64,000 bases of DNA from Paenibacillus tundrae (GTDB taxonomy: Bacteria; Bacillota; Bacilli; Paenibacillales; Paenibacillaceae). Below, piece after piece: positions 55,377 through 63,371 of the stretch; position 1 is the stretch's first letter, and every line of letters begins with the position of its first letter. The stretch spans positions 1,736,001-1,800,000 of the forward strand of contig NZ_CP145605.1 of assembly GCF_036884255.1 (NCBI RefSeq), written 5' to 3'. The notes under the pieces are model-generated. The model did not search any database, had not been told where the DNA came from, and saw only the letters and a program-made list of their open reading frames with translations. The translations under genes and the position numbers were made by a program.

Positions 55377-55835
55377 GTGAGGAAGATAGATATCGTAATG
55401 AATCTAGAACCCCATGGTTGGCTGGATATCTTCATCACACCGACTTCTGGTCAAGCTATCGAGATTCCGGCTTCATTTCTTACGGATGCCATTCGTGATC
55501 TAGTAGATAAACTTATTGTCCTGAGAAAGGGAGCAAATGATGTGGAAATTACGATCCAGACAGAGCCAGGGGAATATCGATTTTGGATTAAGAAGCAATC
55601 GCCTAGCCGAGTTCGATTTGAAGTGTATGAAATGAGTGATAACTTTAGCTCAGAAGCAGTCCAAGAGGGAAGCCGTTTAATGTCAGAAGAAGTTCCGATG
55701 GTACGGTTATACAAATTGATGTATAGAGAACTAAAGAAAATGAAAGATTTAGGACTTGATGAGTATAAAAAGCGGTGGAGTGGAGATTTTCCTCTAAGTG
55801 GATTTACACAAATAGAGAGATATGTTCAGAACTAA
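55377..55835 (+). CDS. Hypothetical protein
   Basis: Soluble protein of 145-152 residues. The start is uncertain: GTG at 55377 overlaps the upstream ribosome site, ATG at 55398 (MNLEPHGWLDIFI) begins at a plausible domain border. Strand-rich N-terminal half (ASFLTDAIRDLVDKLIVLRKG is helical, VEITIQTEPGEYRFWI is strand). No family recognised. Follows the GNAT gene by 2 nt, so it is likely translationally coupled. Confidence 0.6.
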   Translation: MRKIDIVMNLEPHGWLDIFITPTSGQAIEIPASFLTDAIRDLVDKLIVLRKGANDVEITIQTEPGEYRFWIKKQSPSRVRFEVYEMSDNFSSEAVQEGSRLMSEEVPMVRLYKLMYRELKKMKDLGLDEYKKRWSGDFPLSGFTQIERYVQN

Positions 55836-55971
55836 CGAGGTGAACGTCCGCGTATACGATACTTCTGGCAAGTTAGTTAAGGATGGCGTGTCTTCTAGTA
55901 AGGTTGATGAGATCGCTAAGAGCATGAACTTTATGGATCGTCGTTATGTTTTTGATGAGAATGAGAATTAA
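55822..55971 (+). CDS. Small protein (49 residues)
   Basis: A frame from ATG 55822, overlapping the previous gene, or GTG 55840, ends at TAA 55971. NVRVYDTSGKLVKDGVSS and KVDEIAKSMNFM look like real coding sequence, and a terminator follows 2 nt later. No ribosome site of strength; coupling to the preceding gene is likely. Function unknown. Confidence 0.45.
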   Translation: MFRTNEVNVRVYDTSGKLVKDGVSSSKVDEIAKSMNFMDRRYVFDENEN

Positions 55972-55972
55972 G

Positions 55973-56000
55973 AGGCTGCTCTGTAGAGTGGCCTTTTTTG
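55973..56000 (+). terminator. Terminator
   Basis: AGGC..CTCT/AGAG..GCCT stem followed by TTTTTT. Confidence 0.7.
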
Positions 56001-56019
56001 GTATAGAGAGGAAGCAAAG

Positions 56020-56049
56020 TGCAACAAACCTACAAGTTCTTGCAACAAA
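56020..56049. promoter_or_regulatory. 21-bp-spaced direct repeat before lytTR gene
   Basis: TGCAACAAA at 56020 and again at 56041, 21 bp (two helical turns) apart, upstream of a LytTR-type regulator. LytTR proteins bind tandem direct repeats with such spacing, so this is a candidate autoregulatory site. Confidence 0.5.
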
Positions 56050-56114
56050 ACGCGGAATCGTAGTTATAGCTTAGTTCGGCATGTATGATAAGTCGTAAGA
56101 GGAGGGACATTCAC

Positions 56115-56561
56115 GTGAAGCTTATATTTGAGATCAGTTCATTGCTTGAGCGAAGTACAGCTAAGATTGTCACACATCCAGAGGAACAACAGCACTGGGA
56201 TTCGATCCGAGAAGCTATTCAACAAATGGATACAAAGATGGTAGTCATTAACGCTAAAAACAACCGCAATGTGCAGATTCCACTCAGTTCGATCACTGTC
56301 ATCCAATCGGAAGATCGGTTGTGCAGTGTACGTCTGATCACAGGTGAGCACTACTTGCTCCCCAAACGCTTAAAATTTGTGGAAGAGGATCTATGTGAGC
56401 AGCATTTTGTGAGAATTAATAATCAAACGATCATTAACACAGCTTGTATTCAAACATTCGCGGCAACCCAGCAGGCAAGAATCCAAGTCGAGCTTGTGGA
56501 CGGCTCCAGCTATTATGTCAGTCGGTATTACATCAAACAATTCAGGGGGAAATTAGTATGA
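56115..56561 (+). CDS. LytTR domain transcriptional regulator
   Basis: DNA-binding regulator of 148 residues without a receiver domain. The LytTR domain occupies about 55-148: VQIPLSSITVIQSEDRLCSV, HYLLPKRLKFVEEDL, FVRINNQTIINTACI and a C-terminal YYVSRYYIKQFR. Start at GTG 56115 behind GGAGGG. It is followed with an ATGA overlap by a DUF3021 membrane protein, the standard partner that restrains LytTR activity. An upstream direct repeat suggests autoregulation. Confidence 0.88.
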   Translation: MKLIFEISSLLERSTAKIVTHPEEQQHWDSIREAIQQMDTKMVVINAKNNRNVQIPLSSITVIQSEDRLCSVRLITGEHYLLPKRLKFVEEDLCEQHFVRINNQTIINTACIQTFAATQQARIQVELVDGSSYYVSRYYIKQFRGKLV

Positions 56562-56968
56562 TAAAACAACTTCGCCAATCGTTCTTTCAAGTATTCACAT
56601 TGACTTCGTTATGGGTGACGCTTCTGTTAACGGTTTTTGATCCGAACCATTCCATTCGTATGATTTATCTATGGAATGTTGCTGGGATTGCTGTTATTGC
56701 AGCGCTAATATTCGGGGTTATGTATGATGCCTTATGGAACTACTTTACCCTCAAGCCGGTATGGAATATTGTCATTACATCTACGTTGAATATATTAGGT
56801 GGGATGGCGATGGTTTGGTTATATTCGCCAGACATGTTTGATGTGATCGCACCTTGGTTCCCTGGAATGTGGTTACTATCCATTGTGCTGCATATCCTTG
56901 CTTTTTATTTTTATGCTAAAATGGATAACAAGAAAAAAGTGGAAGAATTAAATCGAATACTGAAGTAG
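56558..56968 (+). CDS. DUF3021 family membrane protein
   Basis: Membrane protein of 136 residues with four helices (about 10-28, 36-58, 68-90, 97-120). Coupled by ATGA overlap to the LytTR gene. LytTR-DUF3021 pairs are widespread membrane-tethered regulatory modules in Firmicutes, often controlling ABC transporters; what this one controls is not visible. Confidence 0.85.
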   Translation: MIKQLRQSFFQVFTLTSLWVTLLLTVFDPNHSIRMIYLWNVAGIAVIAALIFGVMYDALWNYFTLKPVWNIVITSTLNILGGMAMVWLYSPDMFDVIAPWFPGMWLLSIVLHILAFYFYAKMDNKKKVEELNRILK

Positions 56969-57058
56969 GTAAGGAGAGTAATAATGCGTCAAGATGAACT
57001 GCTTTGCATGATATGGCTTAGCTAGCGTTATTATGGTATTTCGTGATAAGGAGGTTAC

Positions 57059-57376
57059 ATGAATAAAAAAGGTAGAAACATCATCCTTGTTGTTCTATTC
57101 GCCATTTTAATTCTAGTGTTTACGAATCCCAATGAAGCAGATTATGAGCAGTGGTTGGCGGAGGAACACGGTATTCATTATACGAGTTCTCCCGAGATGG
57201 GTAGAGAGTATGTGATGTCCACGAATGGTGTGGATCAGAAGATTGAATACCGTGGGGGTCATATCCAGCATGCTGGAATCTATACCTTCTATGACAATCG
57301 TTACACGGATGCTGACGGCAACGATATAAATATCAAGGCGTTCGGTATTCTGAAAATGCTATTTGATCGATCTTAG
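57059..57376 (+). CDS. Small exported or membrane-anchored protein
   Basis: Protein of 105 residues: basic start, one hydrophobic helix (about 8-22, IILVVLFAILILVF), then an outer domain of about 80 residues with Tyr and His (EEHGIHYTSSPEMGREYVMS). AAGGAGG precedes the ATG. Between 56969 and 57058 only a 13-codon frame is present and looks meaningless. No family recognised. Confidence 0.6.
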   Translation: MNKKGRNIILVVLFAILILVFTNPNEADYEQWLAEEHGIHYTSSPEMGREYVMSTNGVDQKIEYRGGHIQHAGIYTFYDNRYTDADGNDINIKAFGILKMLFDRS

Positions 57377-57466
57377 TCTGTCCTGGTAATAAAATGGATC
57401 AATAACGAGTGAACAAATTTTTATTGTTTTCCCAGTCATGAAACTGAAAAAGAGAGTTGACTACCA

Positions 57467-57511
57467 TACGCCCATGCTATGATTTTACATCATGCATCGT
57501 GGCGTATTTTT
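57467..57511 (+). terminator. Terminator-like hairpin
   Basis: TACGCC (57467) pairs with GGCGTA (57501) around an ATGAT/ATCAT inner stem, followed by TTTTT. The remaining gap 57377-57712 shows nothing else I can support. Confidence 0.6.
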
Positions 57512-57712
57512 GTTAAGGCGTATGTGGCAGGATTGTATAGATATTCGCAAATTCCACATTATGGGTTATGATGTACTATAGAGAAAATTTAACAGTAGCA
57601 ACGATAAATAGCAGAGTTTCTCCTAGATCCGGTCGTAACGTGTGTTCCAAAGTTGGGGGAAGTGCTATTGGGTAAGTTACCTTTTCCATATTATAAAAGG
57701 GGGAATCGAGAG

Positions 57713-58234
57713 ATGCGGAAGGTAAGTGTGCTTTTACTGGTACTCGTTGTTCTCGTATTAACTGCCTGTCAAGATCAATCAACAAGTGAACGTGTGCGAG
57801 AATCAAGTTCAACGCGAGCGACCAATAATGAAACAGAACAGATCGCTTCCGAGAACGAATCATCCAGCGAAGTGGTTGTTGAGCCGGTAATAGAAGAACC
57901 TGAATATCTGGATGAAGCTAACTATTCAGGCGATGAACTCGAAATTATACAACTAATCAACGCCCGGATACGTTATTTATGGAAAGAGGATGAACAGCAG
58001 TATTTACAATTGTTCCAAGAAAAATCAGGCGTTTCTAGCATGCCAAGTTATAAGATAGAGGCCGTTACGTTCACGAGTGATCTTACTATTAAGGAGCAAC
58101 GAACATTATACGAAGGACTCGTATTTCTCGAAGAAATTAGATTTGGTGGCAAGAAATCACCGAGCATGTATGTGTTCACTAAAATCAAGGGCGAGGGAGA
58201 CTCTGCTCGTTGGAAGTTTGCTGGGATTGATTAA
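57713..58234 (+). CDS. Lipoprotein, unknown function
   Basis: Exported lipoprotein of 173 residues. Signal peptide MRKVSVLLLVLVVLVLTAC with lipidated C19, a Ser/Thr/Glu/Asn-rich linker to about residue 65, then a domain of about 110 residues (LEIIQLINARIRYLWKEDEQQYLQLF). The start at 57713 follows AAAAGGGGG; an earlier ATG at 57653 has no site. Function unknown. Confidence 0.7.
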   Translation: MRKVSVLLLVLVVLVLTACQDQSTSERVRESSSTRATNNETEQIASENESSSEVVVEPVIEEPEYLDEANYSGDELEIIQLINARIRYLWKEDEQQYLQLFQEKSGVSSMPSYKIEAVTFTSDLTIKEQRTLYEGLVFLEEIRFGGKKSPSMYVFTKIKGEGDSARWKFAGID

Positions 58235-58318
58235 GTGTAGCAAGTCAGTTGCATGTTCCGCTAATAGGGATATGTAACTTGTACATATGTACTAGATTAA
58301 CATTTTGGAGGTTCGATT

Positions 58319-58504
58319 ATGTCAGTTTATGCACTAAGTGTCATTGTAGTAACTGTACTTTTACTCGTTGTTGGGAAACGAAAAAAAAGCAAAGTCTTGC
58401 TAGGTTGGGGCATTGCAAGCCTTGCACTCGTATTGATCACAGTGGGGCCTTCGTTTATCTCTGGATTTATAGACGGATTTGCTGAAGGTGTGTCAGCTAG
58501 ATAG
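58319..58504 (+). CDS. Small membrane protein (61 residues)
   Basis: Two hydrophobic segments (about 2-18 and 28-48) with a KRKKSK loop. TTGGAGG precedes the ATG. Function unknown. Confidence 0.55.
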   Translation: MSVYALSVIVVTVLLLVVGKRKKSKVLLGWGIASLALVLITVGPSFISGFIDGFAEGVSAR

Positions 58505-58527
58505 TTGAATGCGGTGGAGGTGGCGTT

Positions 58528-58748
58528 ATGGAATACATAGGTAAGCATGTGCGGATTACGCAAGTAACGGAGGAAGATCTTGATTTTCTGTGTAGATTGG
58601 AGTGTGACCCAAGCATCTGGGTATGAAGCGGGAAGGTATCTTTAGAGATGAATTATTTTGGAATGATCAATATGTGGATCGGTATTTCTTCTCGGTGCTC
58701 AAGAGTGAATTTTCTGCAGACGCAGGTGTAGAAGGAGAAGGAGTTTGA
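58528..58748 (+). pseudogene. GNAT acetyltransferase remnant with internal deletion
   Basis: A 32-residue frame from ATG 58528 (MEYIGKHVRITQVTEEDLDF, ending CDPSIWV) matches the usual N-terminus of a RimJ-like GNAT and ends in TGA at 58624. A 41-residue frame from the overlapping ATG 58623 (MKREGIFRDELFWNDQYVDR) matches the C-terminus of the same family. The acetyl-CoA-binding middle is missing. GGTGGAGG still precedes the start. Confidence 0.75.
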
Positions 58749-58792
58749 CAATATGAAGGAAATGTAAAAGGAAAAGTGAGGAGTGCTGTGAG

Positions 58793-59248
58793 ATGTTTGA
58801 AATCATTGATATTAGACAGAAGCCGGAACGGGTACAAGAGGCTGTGCAGTATTTCTGGAAACAGTGGGGAACCGAAACGAGCTACCACTTCTACCGAGAT
58901 TGTATGGAGCGTTCAGTTGAAACGGAGAGTGATGTGCCCCGATTTTATGTAATGTTGGATGGGGATCGAATCATTGGAGGGTACGCATTATTACGTAGTG
59001 ATCTGAACAGTAGGCAGGATCTATTTCCGTGGTTTGCCTGTCTCTATGTAGAGCCAGAATACCGAGGGAAGAAGCTTGGCGCACAACTACAGAACCATGC
59101 GATTCATGAAGTGCAGGCTAAGGGGTACGACAAGCTTTACCTCTGCACAGACCTGACCGACTACTATGAGCAAAATAACTGGACTCATATCGGCAAAGGT
59201 TATTTGCTAGATGATGAAGAGACACGGATCTATGAATACTCCATTTGA
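58793..59248 (+). CDS. GNAT family N-acetyltransferase
   Basis: Acetyltransferase of 151 residues. Motif A is EPEYRGKKLGAQLQNHA near residue 87-103, followed by a C-terminal DYYEQNNWTHIGKGY. GAGGAG lies upstream of the ATG. It sits between two decayed genes. Confidence 0.87.
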   Translation: MFEIIDIRQKPERVQEAVQYFWKQWGTETSYHFYRDCMERSVETESDVPRFYVMLDGDRIIGGYALLRSDLNSRQDLFPWFACLYVEPEYRGKKLGAQLQNHAIHEVQAKGYDKLYLCTDLTDYYEQNNWTHIGKGYLLDDEETRIYEYSI

Positions 59249-59447
59249 TACCTTAATTCGTGCATACTTCAATCATGGGGACGATCTCTATTCCGGCTTA
59301 CTTATGGCTCAAGAAGCAGGGGCGATCGTTATGGATTTTGAAGGAAAGCCTTTTGAGAAAAGCCATCCTGAGCCCTATCTCATTGCATGCCATCCGGATC
59401 ACCAAACCTATTTGCTCAACATCGTGAAGGAAGGGTTGGAGATATAG
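59232..59447 (+). pseudogene. C-terminal remnant of an inositol-monophosphatase-like gene
   Basis: A 71-residue frame from ATG 59232, overlapping the GNAT gene end. DDLYSGLLMAQEAGAIVMDFEGKPF and the end PYLIACHPDHQTYL match the C-terminus of inositol-monophosphatase-family enzymes. The N-terminal metal-binding two thirds are missing, so it cannot be an active phosphatase. Confidence 0.6.
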
Positions 59448-59449
59448 AA

Positions 59450-60313
59450 ATGATTACGGAACTTCAACGGCAGGATTTCGATAAGGTGCAGCATATTATC
59501 AACACTTGTAGCACACTTGAGGTACGGGCTGTAGTGTCCGGCTATAATCCGGGCCGCATTTATGTTGATGATATTTCGAATATCGCGGCTGCTCTCGTTT
59601 GGATTCAGGGGCAAAGCGGCTTTCAGTTAATCGGAGATCCGCAGAGCGAACCTTTTGCGAAGGAACTACCTGCATTTATGACAACGCATATTGAACCTGA
59701 ATTAGCGGAGTTAACACTCGATTCCGTGGAAATTGGCGTACAGGATGAGCGCTGGGAAGAAGTTCTGCGTAACATGGCAGACAAGCGAGAACTCTCCAGT
59801 GATAACCAGCAGGTATATCGATTCCATTCACCACAGGGAACGGAACGTGTGGCAGGAAATGAAGAGACCGATGCTAATGTTCAACATCTAGAGCAGAATG
59901 CTGTCCAGCTTGTGAGAGTAGATTCTGCACTTATACATCATCGTAAGTTCGGCAATTCAACCTTTCTGGAGGACAAGATTACTTACTTTTGGAGTACGAT
60001 GGATGACTTTTTGAAGCATGGGTTCGGTTATATGTTAGTTCATGAACGGAACAATGAGATTATGAGTATTTGTCTCTCAGGATTTGTTGCAGGACAGACA
60101 CATGCTATTGATATTGAAACTGTGGAGGTATATAGGAATAGGGGCTATGCTGCTGTCGTAGCAAAAGCTTTTGTAGAAGAATGCAGGCGTGAGGGTCTTC
60201 AGCCGTATTGGGATTGTAGTCCGGACAATACAGGTTCTGTCCGATTGGCTGAACGTGTAGGAATGGTTTTCGATTTTGATTACAGCGTGTATTGGTATCC
60301 ATTATCGTCATAA
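59450..60313 (+). CDS. GNAT acetyltransferase, ZmaR-like
   Basis: Acetyltransferase of 287 residues, longer than a single GNAT domain and of the type grouped with zwittermicin-resistance protein ZmaR. An N-terminal domain (residues 1-130) is followed by the GNAT domain with IDIETVEVYRNRGYAAVVAKAF near 225-245 and SVRLAERVGMVFDFDY at the end. ATG at 59450 follows GGAG at a proper distance. The substrate is unknown. Confidence 0.85.
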   Translation: MITELQRQDFDKVQHIINTCSTLEVRAVVSGYNPGRIYVDDISNIAAALVWIQGQSGFQLIGDPQSEPFAKELPAFMTTHIEPELAELTLDSVEIGVQDERWEEVLRNMADKRELSSDNQQVYRFHSPQGTERVAGNEETDANVQHLEQNAVQLVRVDSALIHHRKFGNSTFLEDKITYFWSTMDDFLKHGFGYMLVHERNNEIMSICLSGFVAGQTHAIDIETVEVYRNRGYAAVVAKAFVEECRREGLQPYWDCSPDNTGSVRLAERVGMVFDFDYSVYWYPLSS

Positions 60314-60353
60314 TTGGGCGTATCGTTATTTTGTTATGTGAAGGAGATTGGAC

Positions 60354-60965
60354 ATGAATGAATTGTTGCAACAGCAAATGCAGTTTCTAATTGAGATTGA
60401 TAAATTGAAGACGATTGAACGACAGACCCGAATTATTCATGGTGATCGACGTGAAAATGATGCAGAGCATTCCTGGCATCTCGCAATGATGGCCTTGATC
60501 TTGCAAGGTCACGCGAATCAGGATGTGGATCTGCTTAAAGTGATGAAGATGTTACTAGTTCACGATCTGGTAGAGATCGATGCGGGAGATACATTTGCTT
60601 ATGATACGGTGGGCTATGCGGATAAATATGAGCGGGAAATTCAGGCCGCCAACCGATTATTTGGACTGCTGCCACAGGCTCAAGCAGAAGAATTAATGAA
60701 TCTATGGTTAGAGTTTGAAGCAAAAGAAACGCCGGAAGCTGCATTTGCTTCATCACTGGATCGTATGCAACCAGTTATACATAATCATCAGAATGAAGGA
60801 GATACCTGGATGAAGAACAACATCACCAGCGAACAGGTATTGAATCGAAACCGTGAAGTCGAGAGAGGTTCCGAGACGTTGTGGGCATACGTACAGGAGA
60901 TTGTACAGGATTCTGTCGATCAAGGGATTTTAGCGAAGTCAGCACCCCAGGTTACTTCAGAATAA
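60354..60965 (+). CDS. HD-domain hydrolase, YfbR-like
   Basis: HD-superfamily metal hydrolase of 203 residues. The metal site is visible: H30 region in RENDAEHSWHLAMMAL, then LLVHDLVEIDAGDTFAYD with the HD pair, and a later Asp in ASSLDRMQPVIHN. Relatives are 5'-nucleotidases or phosphohydrolases. GAAGGAG precedes the ATG at 60354. Confidence 0.9.
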   Translation: MNELLQQQMQFLIEIDKLKTIERQTRIIHGDRRENDAEHSWHLAMMALILQGHANQDVDLLKVMKMLLVHDLVEIDAGDTFAYDTVGYADKYEREIQAANRLFGLLPQAQAEELMNLWLEFEAKETPEAAFASSLDRMQPVIHNHQNEGDTWMKNNITSEQVLNRNREVERGSETLWAYVQEIVQDSVDQGILAKSAPQVTSE

Positions 60966-60998
60966 ATGTAGTTTTGGTATAGAAGAAGGAGGTAGCCT

Positions 60999-61457
60999 AT
61001 GGGATATATCACGGAACTAAGGACAATTTTGGGCTCACGACCACTAATTTTGACAGGCTCCTGTGTACTGGTGTTTAACGAACAAGGACATGTGCTCTTG
61101 CAGAAACGCACCGACAGTCTGGATTGGGGAACGATTGGAGGTTCAATGGAGCTGGGTGAATCTTTGGAGGAAACAGCGGCACGTGAATTGTATGAGGAAG
61201 CAGGTTTGAGAGCGGGGGCGTATCGACTCATTACTGTGTTTTCGGGACAAGACATGTATTATCGCTATCCACATGGTGACGAGATCTATAATGTGATGGC
61301 TGTATATGAAGCATTGGACGTAGAAGGGGAACCTCAGATTATGGACGATGAAGGATTGGAGCTGCGTTACTTTGATCTATCCCAACCGATTCCAGAGATC
61401 AATCCGATTACGGCATATGTGTTACAGAATACAGGATATATCAAAATGCCTGATTAG
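60999..61457 (+). CDS. Nudix hydrolase
   Basis: Nudix protein of 152 residues. The box is complete at about residues 48-70 (GSMELGESLEETAARELYEEAG). SCVLVFNEQGHVLLQKRTDS and DMYYRYPHGDEIYNV are typical neighbours. GAAGGAGG precedes the ATG. The substrate is unknown; a second Nudix gene lies at 22198. Confidence 0.9.
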   Translation: MGYITELRTILGSRPLILTGSCVLVFNEQGHVLLQKRTDSLDWGTIGGSMELGESLEETAARELYEEAGLRAGAYRLITVFSGQDMYYRYPHGDEIYNVMAVYEALDVEGEPQIMDDEGLELRYFDLSQPIPEINPITAYVLQNTGYIKMPD

Positions 61458-61514
61458 GAAAAATGTGCTAATATATAACACTACGATTTAATTTATATTT
61501 TAGCAGGAGGTACT

Positions 61515-61673
61515 ATGATGAGTTTTGACTTCATTACATCGTTGGTCATGTTATATTATTTTGCGGTTGCTGGGCTTGTTCTATATGGTCTTATTGTATT
61601 TATTAGACTTGGACATCGGGGAATCAAGGCACTTGATATTTATCTAAGTGAGAAGCGCGGGGATCGGCAATAG
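61515..61673 (+). CDS. Small membrane protein (52 residues)
   Basis: One long hydrophobic segment, YYFAVAGLVLYGLIVFIRLG, and a charged tail. AGCAGGAGG precedes the ATG with good spacing, which makes it a credible gene. Function unknown. Confidence 0.55.
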   Translation: MMSFDFITSLVMLYYFAVAGLVLYGLIVFIRLGHRGIKALDIYLSEKRGDRQ

Positions 61674-61719
61674 AAATTGAACAAAATATTTACATGAAAA
61701 CGGAGAGGACAGAAATAAC

Positions 61720-61845
61720 CTGAAGAAGCGGAGCGTTCGCCTTTATCCCTGGATTTCCCCTTTGGAAAAGGGAATTAAAAGAAATCTGGGGATAACAGTG
61801 ATCGGAAGGTTGTTCTGTCATCGAAGTGACCAATGTGAATATTCT
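61720..61845 (+). repeat. Dispersed hairpin repeat, copy 3 (longest)
   Basis: The longest copy of the element also found at 605-705 (minus) and 2832-2899. Arms TTATCCCTGGATTTC (61743) and GAAATCTGGGGATAA (ending 61795) pair almost perfectly around an inner CCCTTT/AAAGGG stem. The right part ends GGTTGTTCTGTCATCGAAG. The gap 61674-61945 contains only this. Confidence 0.75.
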
Positions 61846-61945
61846 TTAGTTCAATAAAAATAGAATTATCATTTTTCTCTCAGTGTTTTATTGATCTTTT
61901 ATTGGTATGATTGCATTATCACTCCATTTAAGAGAGGTTAATGAT

Positions 61946-62752
61946 ATGGATACCTTTTTAGAACAAATTAATGAGCTACAGGTGATTCAAAAAGATCTGG
62001 TAAGCATACACCCGATGTTTGCAGAGTATTATCCGGTGGTTGTAGCCTACGAATCTCTTCTATATATCTACGATTATTCCATAGATACACAGCAGTATGA
62101 ATGGGTCAAAACCGTTCCAGATGACATGAACATTCCAGAGGAATGTATGGCAGCATTTCCAATACCTCATATGGATTGGCGCGTATGTGCGGTCGTTACC
62201 GATGCGGTGTTCCAAAGCTTTGAACAGAAGGTCTATCTGTTTCATGAATTCGTCCATTGTTATGTGTATGAACAGTACAGAGAGCAGGTTGGCGGGCGTA
62301 TTGGTATCAAAAGCACGATGGAGCAGCGAAAACGGGTAAGCTGGGAAATTGATTATGAGTTTCCGTATGACGATGAGACGGTTGTTGGTATCATGGACGA
62401 GCTTAATCTTGCACTACAGCATAAGGACATCCAGCACGTAAGAGAGATTCGAACACAGTTATTCAGCTCACTTAGCTTAGAAGCCGGTGAATTCTGGAAC
62501 TGGCTGGAGTGGAATGAGGGCTACGCTCGATATATCGAGAACTTAATCCGAGCAAAGTTCGATTTGCAACAGAATCATGTGGGAACAGAGAAACCGTTTA
62601 GTCGGCTTGTTTTCTATGCAACTGGCTCAGCCTATATTGATCTGCTCGTTCAAGAGCAGCCGGTGCATCATAGAGACCTGGCGCAATTATTTGAACAGTT
62701 ACAAGCAGAACGTGTGAATGTTGAACTGAAACGGAGAGAACAAGACGTATGA
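61946..62752 (+). CDS. Zinc metallopeptidase-like protein
   Basis: Soluble protein of 268 residues with an HEFVH motif (HExxH) in YLFHEFVHCYVYEQY near residue 98-112, and a later WNEGYARYIEN that can supply the third zinc ligand Glu, so a peptidase is likely. Start at 61946 behind GAGAGG. The next GNAT gene overlaps its stop (ATGA). Substrate unknown. Confidence 0.75.
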   Translation: MDTFLEQINELQVIQKDLVSIHPMFAEYYPVVVAYESLLYIYDYSIDTQQYEWVKTVPDDMNIPEECMAAFPIPHMDWRVCAVVTDAVFQSFEQKVYLFHEFVHCYVYEQYREQVGGRIGIKSTMEQRKRVSWEIDYEFPYDDETVVGIMDELNLALQHKDIQHVREIRTQLFSSLSLEAGEFWNWLEWNEGYARYIENLIRAKFDLQQNHVGTEKPFSRLVFYATGSAYIDLLVQEQPVHHRDLAQLFEQLQAERVNVELKRREQDV

Positions 62753-63309
62753 ATCGCCTGATTACCATTCATCCCTTAACGGTATCAGATGTGGATAGCG
62801 CCAACTTGGTGTTTGAGACAGCCATTCGAGGTGCGTTTCAGGACGAAGGTTTGGATACTCTACATGATGACTTCTGGAATGAAGTGAATGACAAAAAAAG
62901 GCTGCTCCAAATGGCCTTGCAACAAAGCCATAATCAGGATGAAACGATGTTTTTTCTCCTAGCGAAGAGGGAAGATACAGTCGTTGGAACGATATCCTTT
63001 GCGCCTTGTAGTGAGTTAATTCGTGAGGGCACCAATCAGGAACTGGCAGATATCGGTGAACTGGGTACGTTGTACATTTTACCTGAGCTACAAGGTCAGG
63101 GAATCGGTTCTGCTCTAATTCAGGCGTTAATCGGTGAACTTCAGCGGCGTGGTCTAGAAAAGTTCTGTCTGGATAGCGGTTATAAGAATGCCCAAAAGCG
63201 CTGGAAAAGGAAATTCGGTAAGCCTCACACCGTGTTGCAAGATCACTGGGGAGAAGGTACAGACCATATGATCTGGCTGTGTGACGTAAAGGATTTCGCA
63301 GCCCAATAA
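62749..63309 (+). CDS. GNAT family N-acetyltransferase
   Basis: Acetyltransferase of 186 residues. Motif A is LPELQGQGIGSALIQALIGE near residue 108-127. ATGA overlap with the metallopeptidase-like gene shows coupling. The C-terminus is KFGKPHTVLQDHWGEGTDHMIWL. The substrate is unknown. Confidence 0.88.
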   Translation: MNRLITIHPLTVSDVDSANLVFETAIRGAFQDEGLDTLHDDFWNEVNDKKRLLQMALQQSHNQDETMFFLLAKREDTVVGTISFAPCSELIREGTNQELADIGELGTLYILPELQGQGIGSALIQALIGELQRRGLEKFCLDSGYKNAQKRWKRKFGKPHTVLQDHWGEGTDHMIWLCDVKDFAAQ

Positions 63310-63320
63310 CACATAAACAA

Positions 63321-63363
63321 GAAAGAGATGATCCTCTGTCGAACAGGAATCATCTCTTTTTTT
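63321..63363. terminator. Terminator
   Basis: AAGAGATGATCCTCTGT/ACAGGAATCATCTCTT stem with TTTTTTT, between convergent genes. Confidence 0.85.
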
Positions 63364-63371
63364 ACAATGGC

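Noticed and set aside
56982-57023. 13-codon frame MRQDELLCMIWLS between DUF3021 and the next gene
   Set aside because: It has an AAGGAGAG site but is too short and ends at once; no family, perhaps a decayed start.
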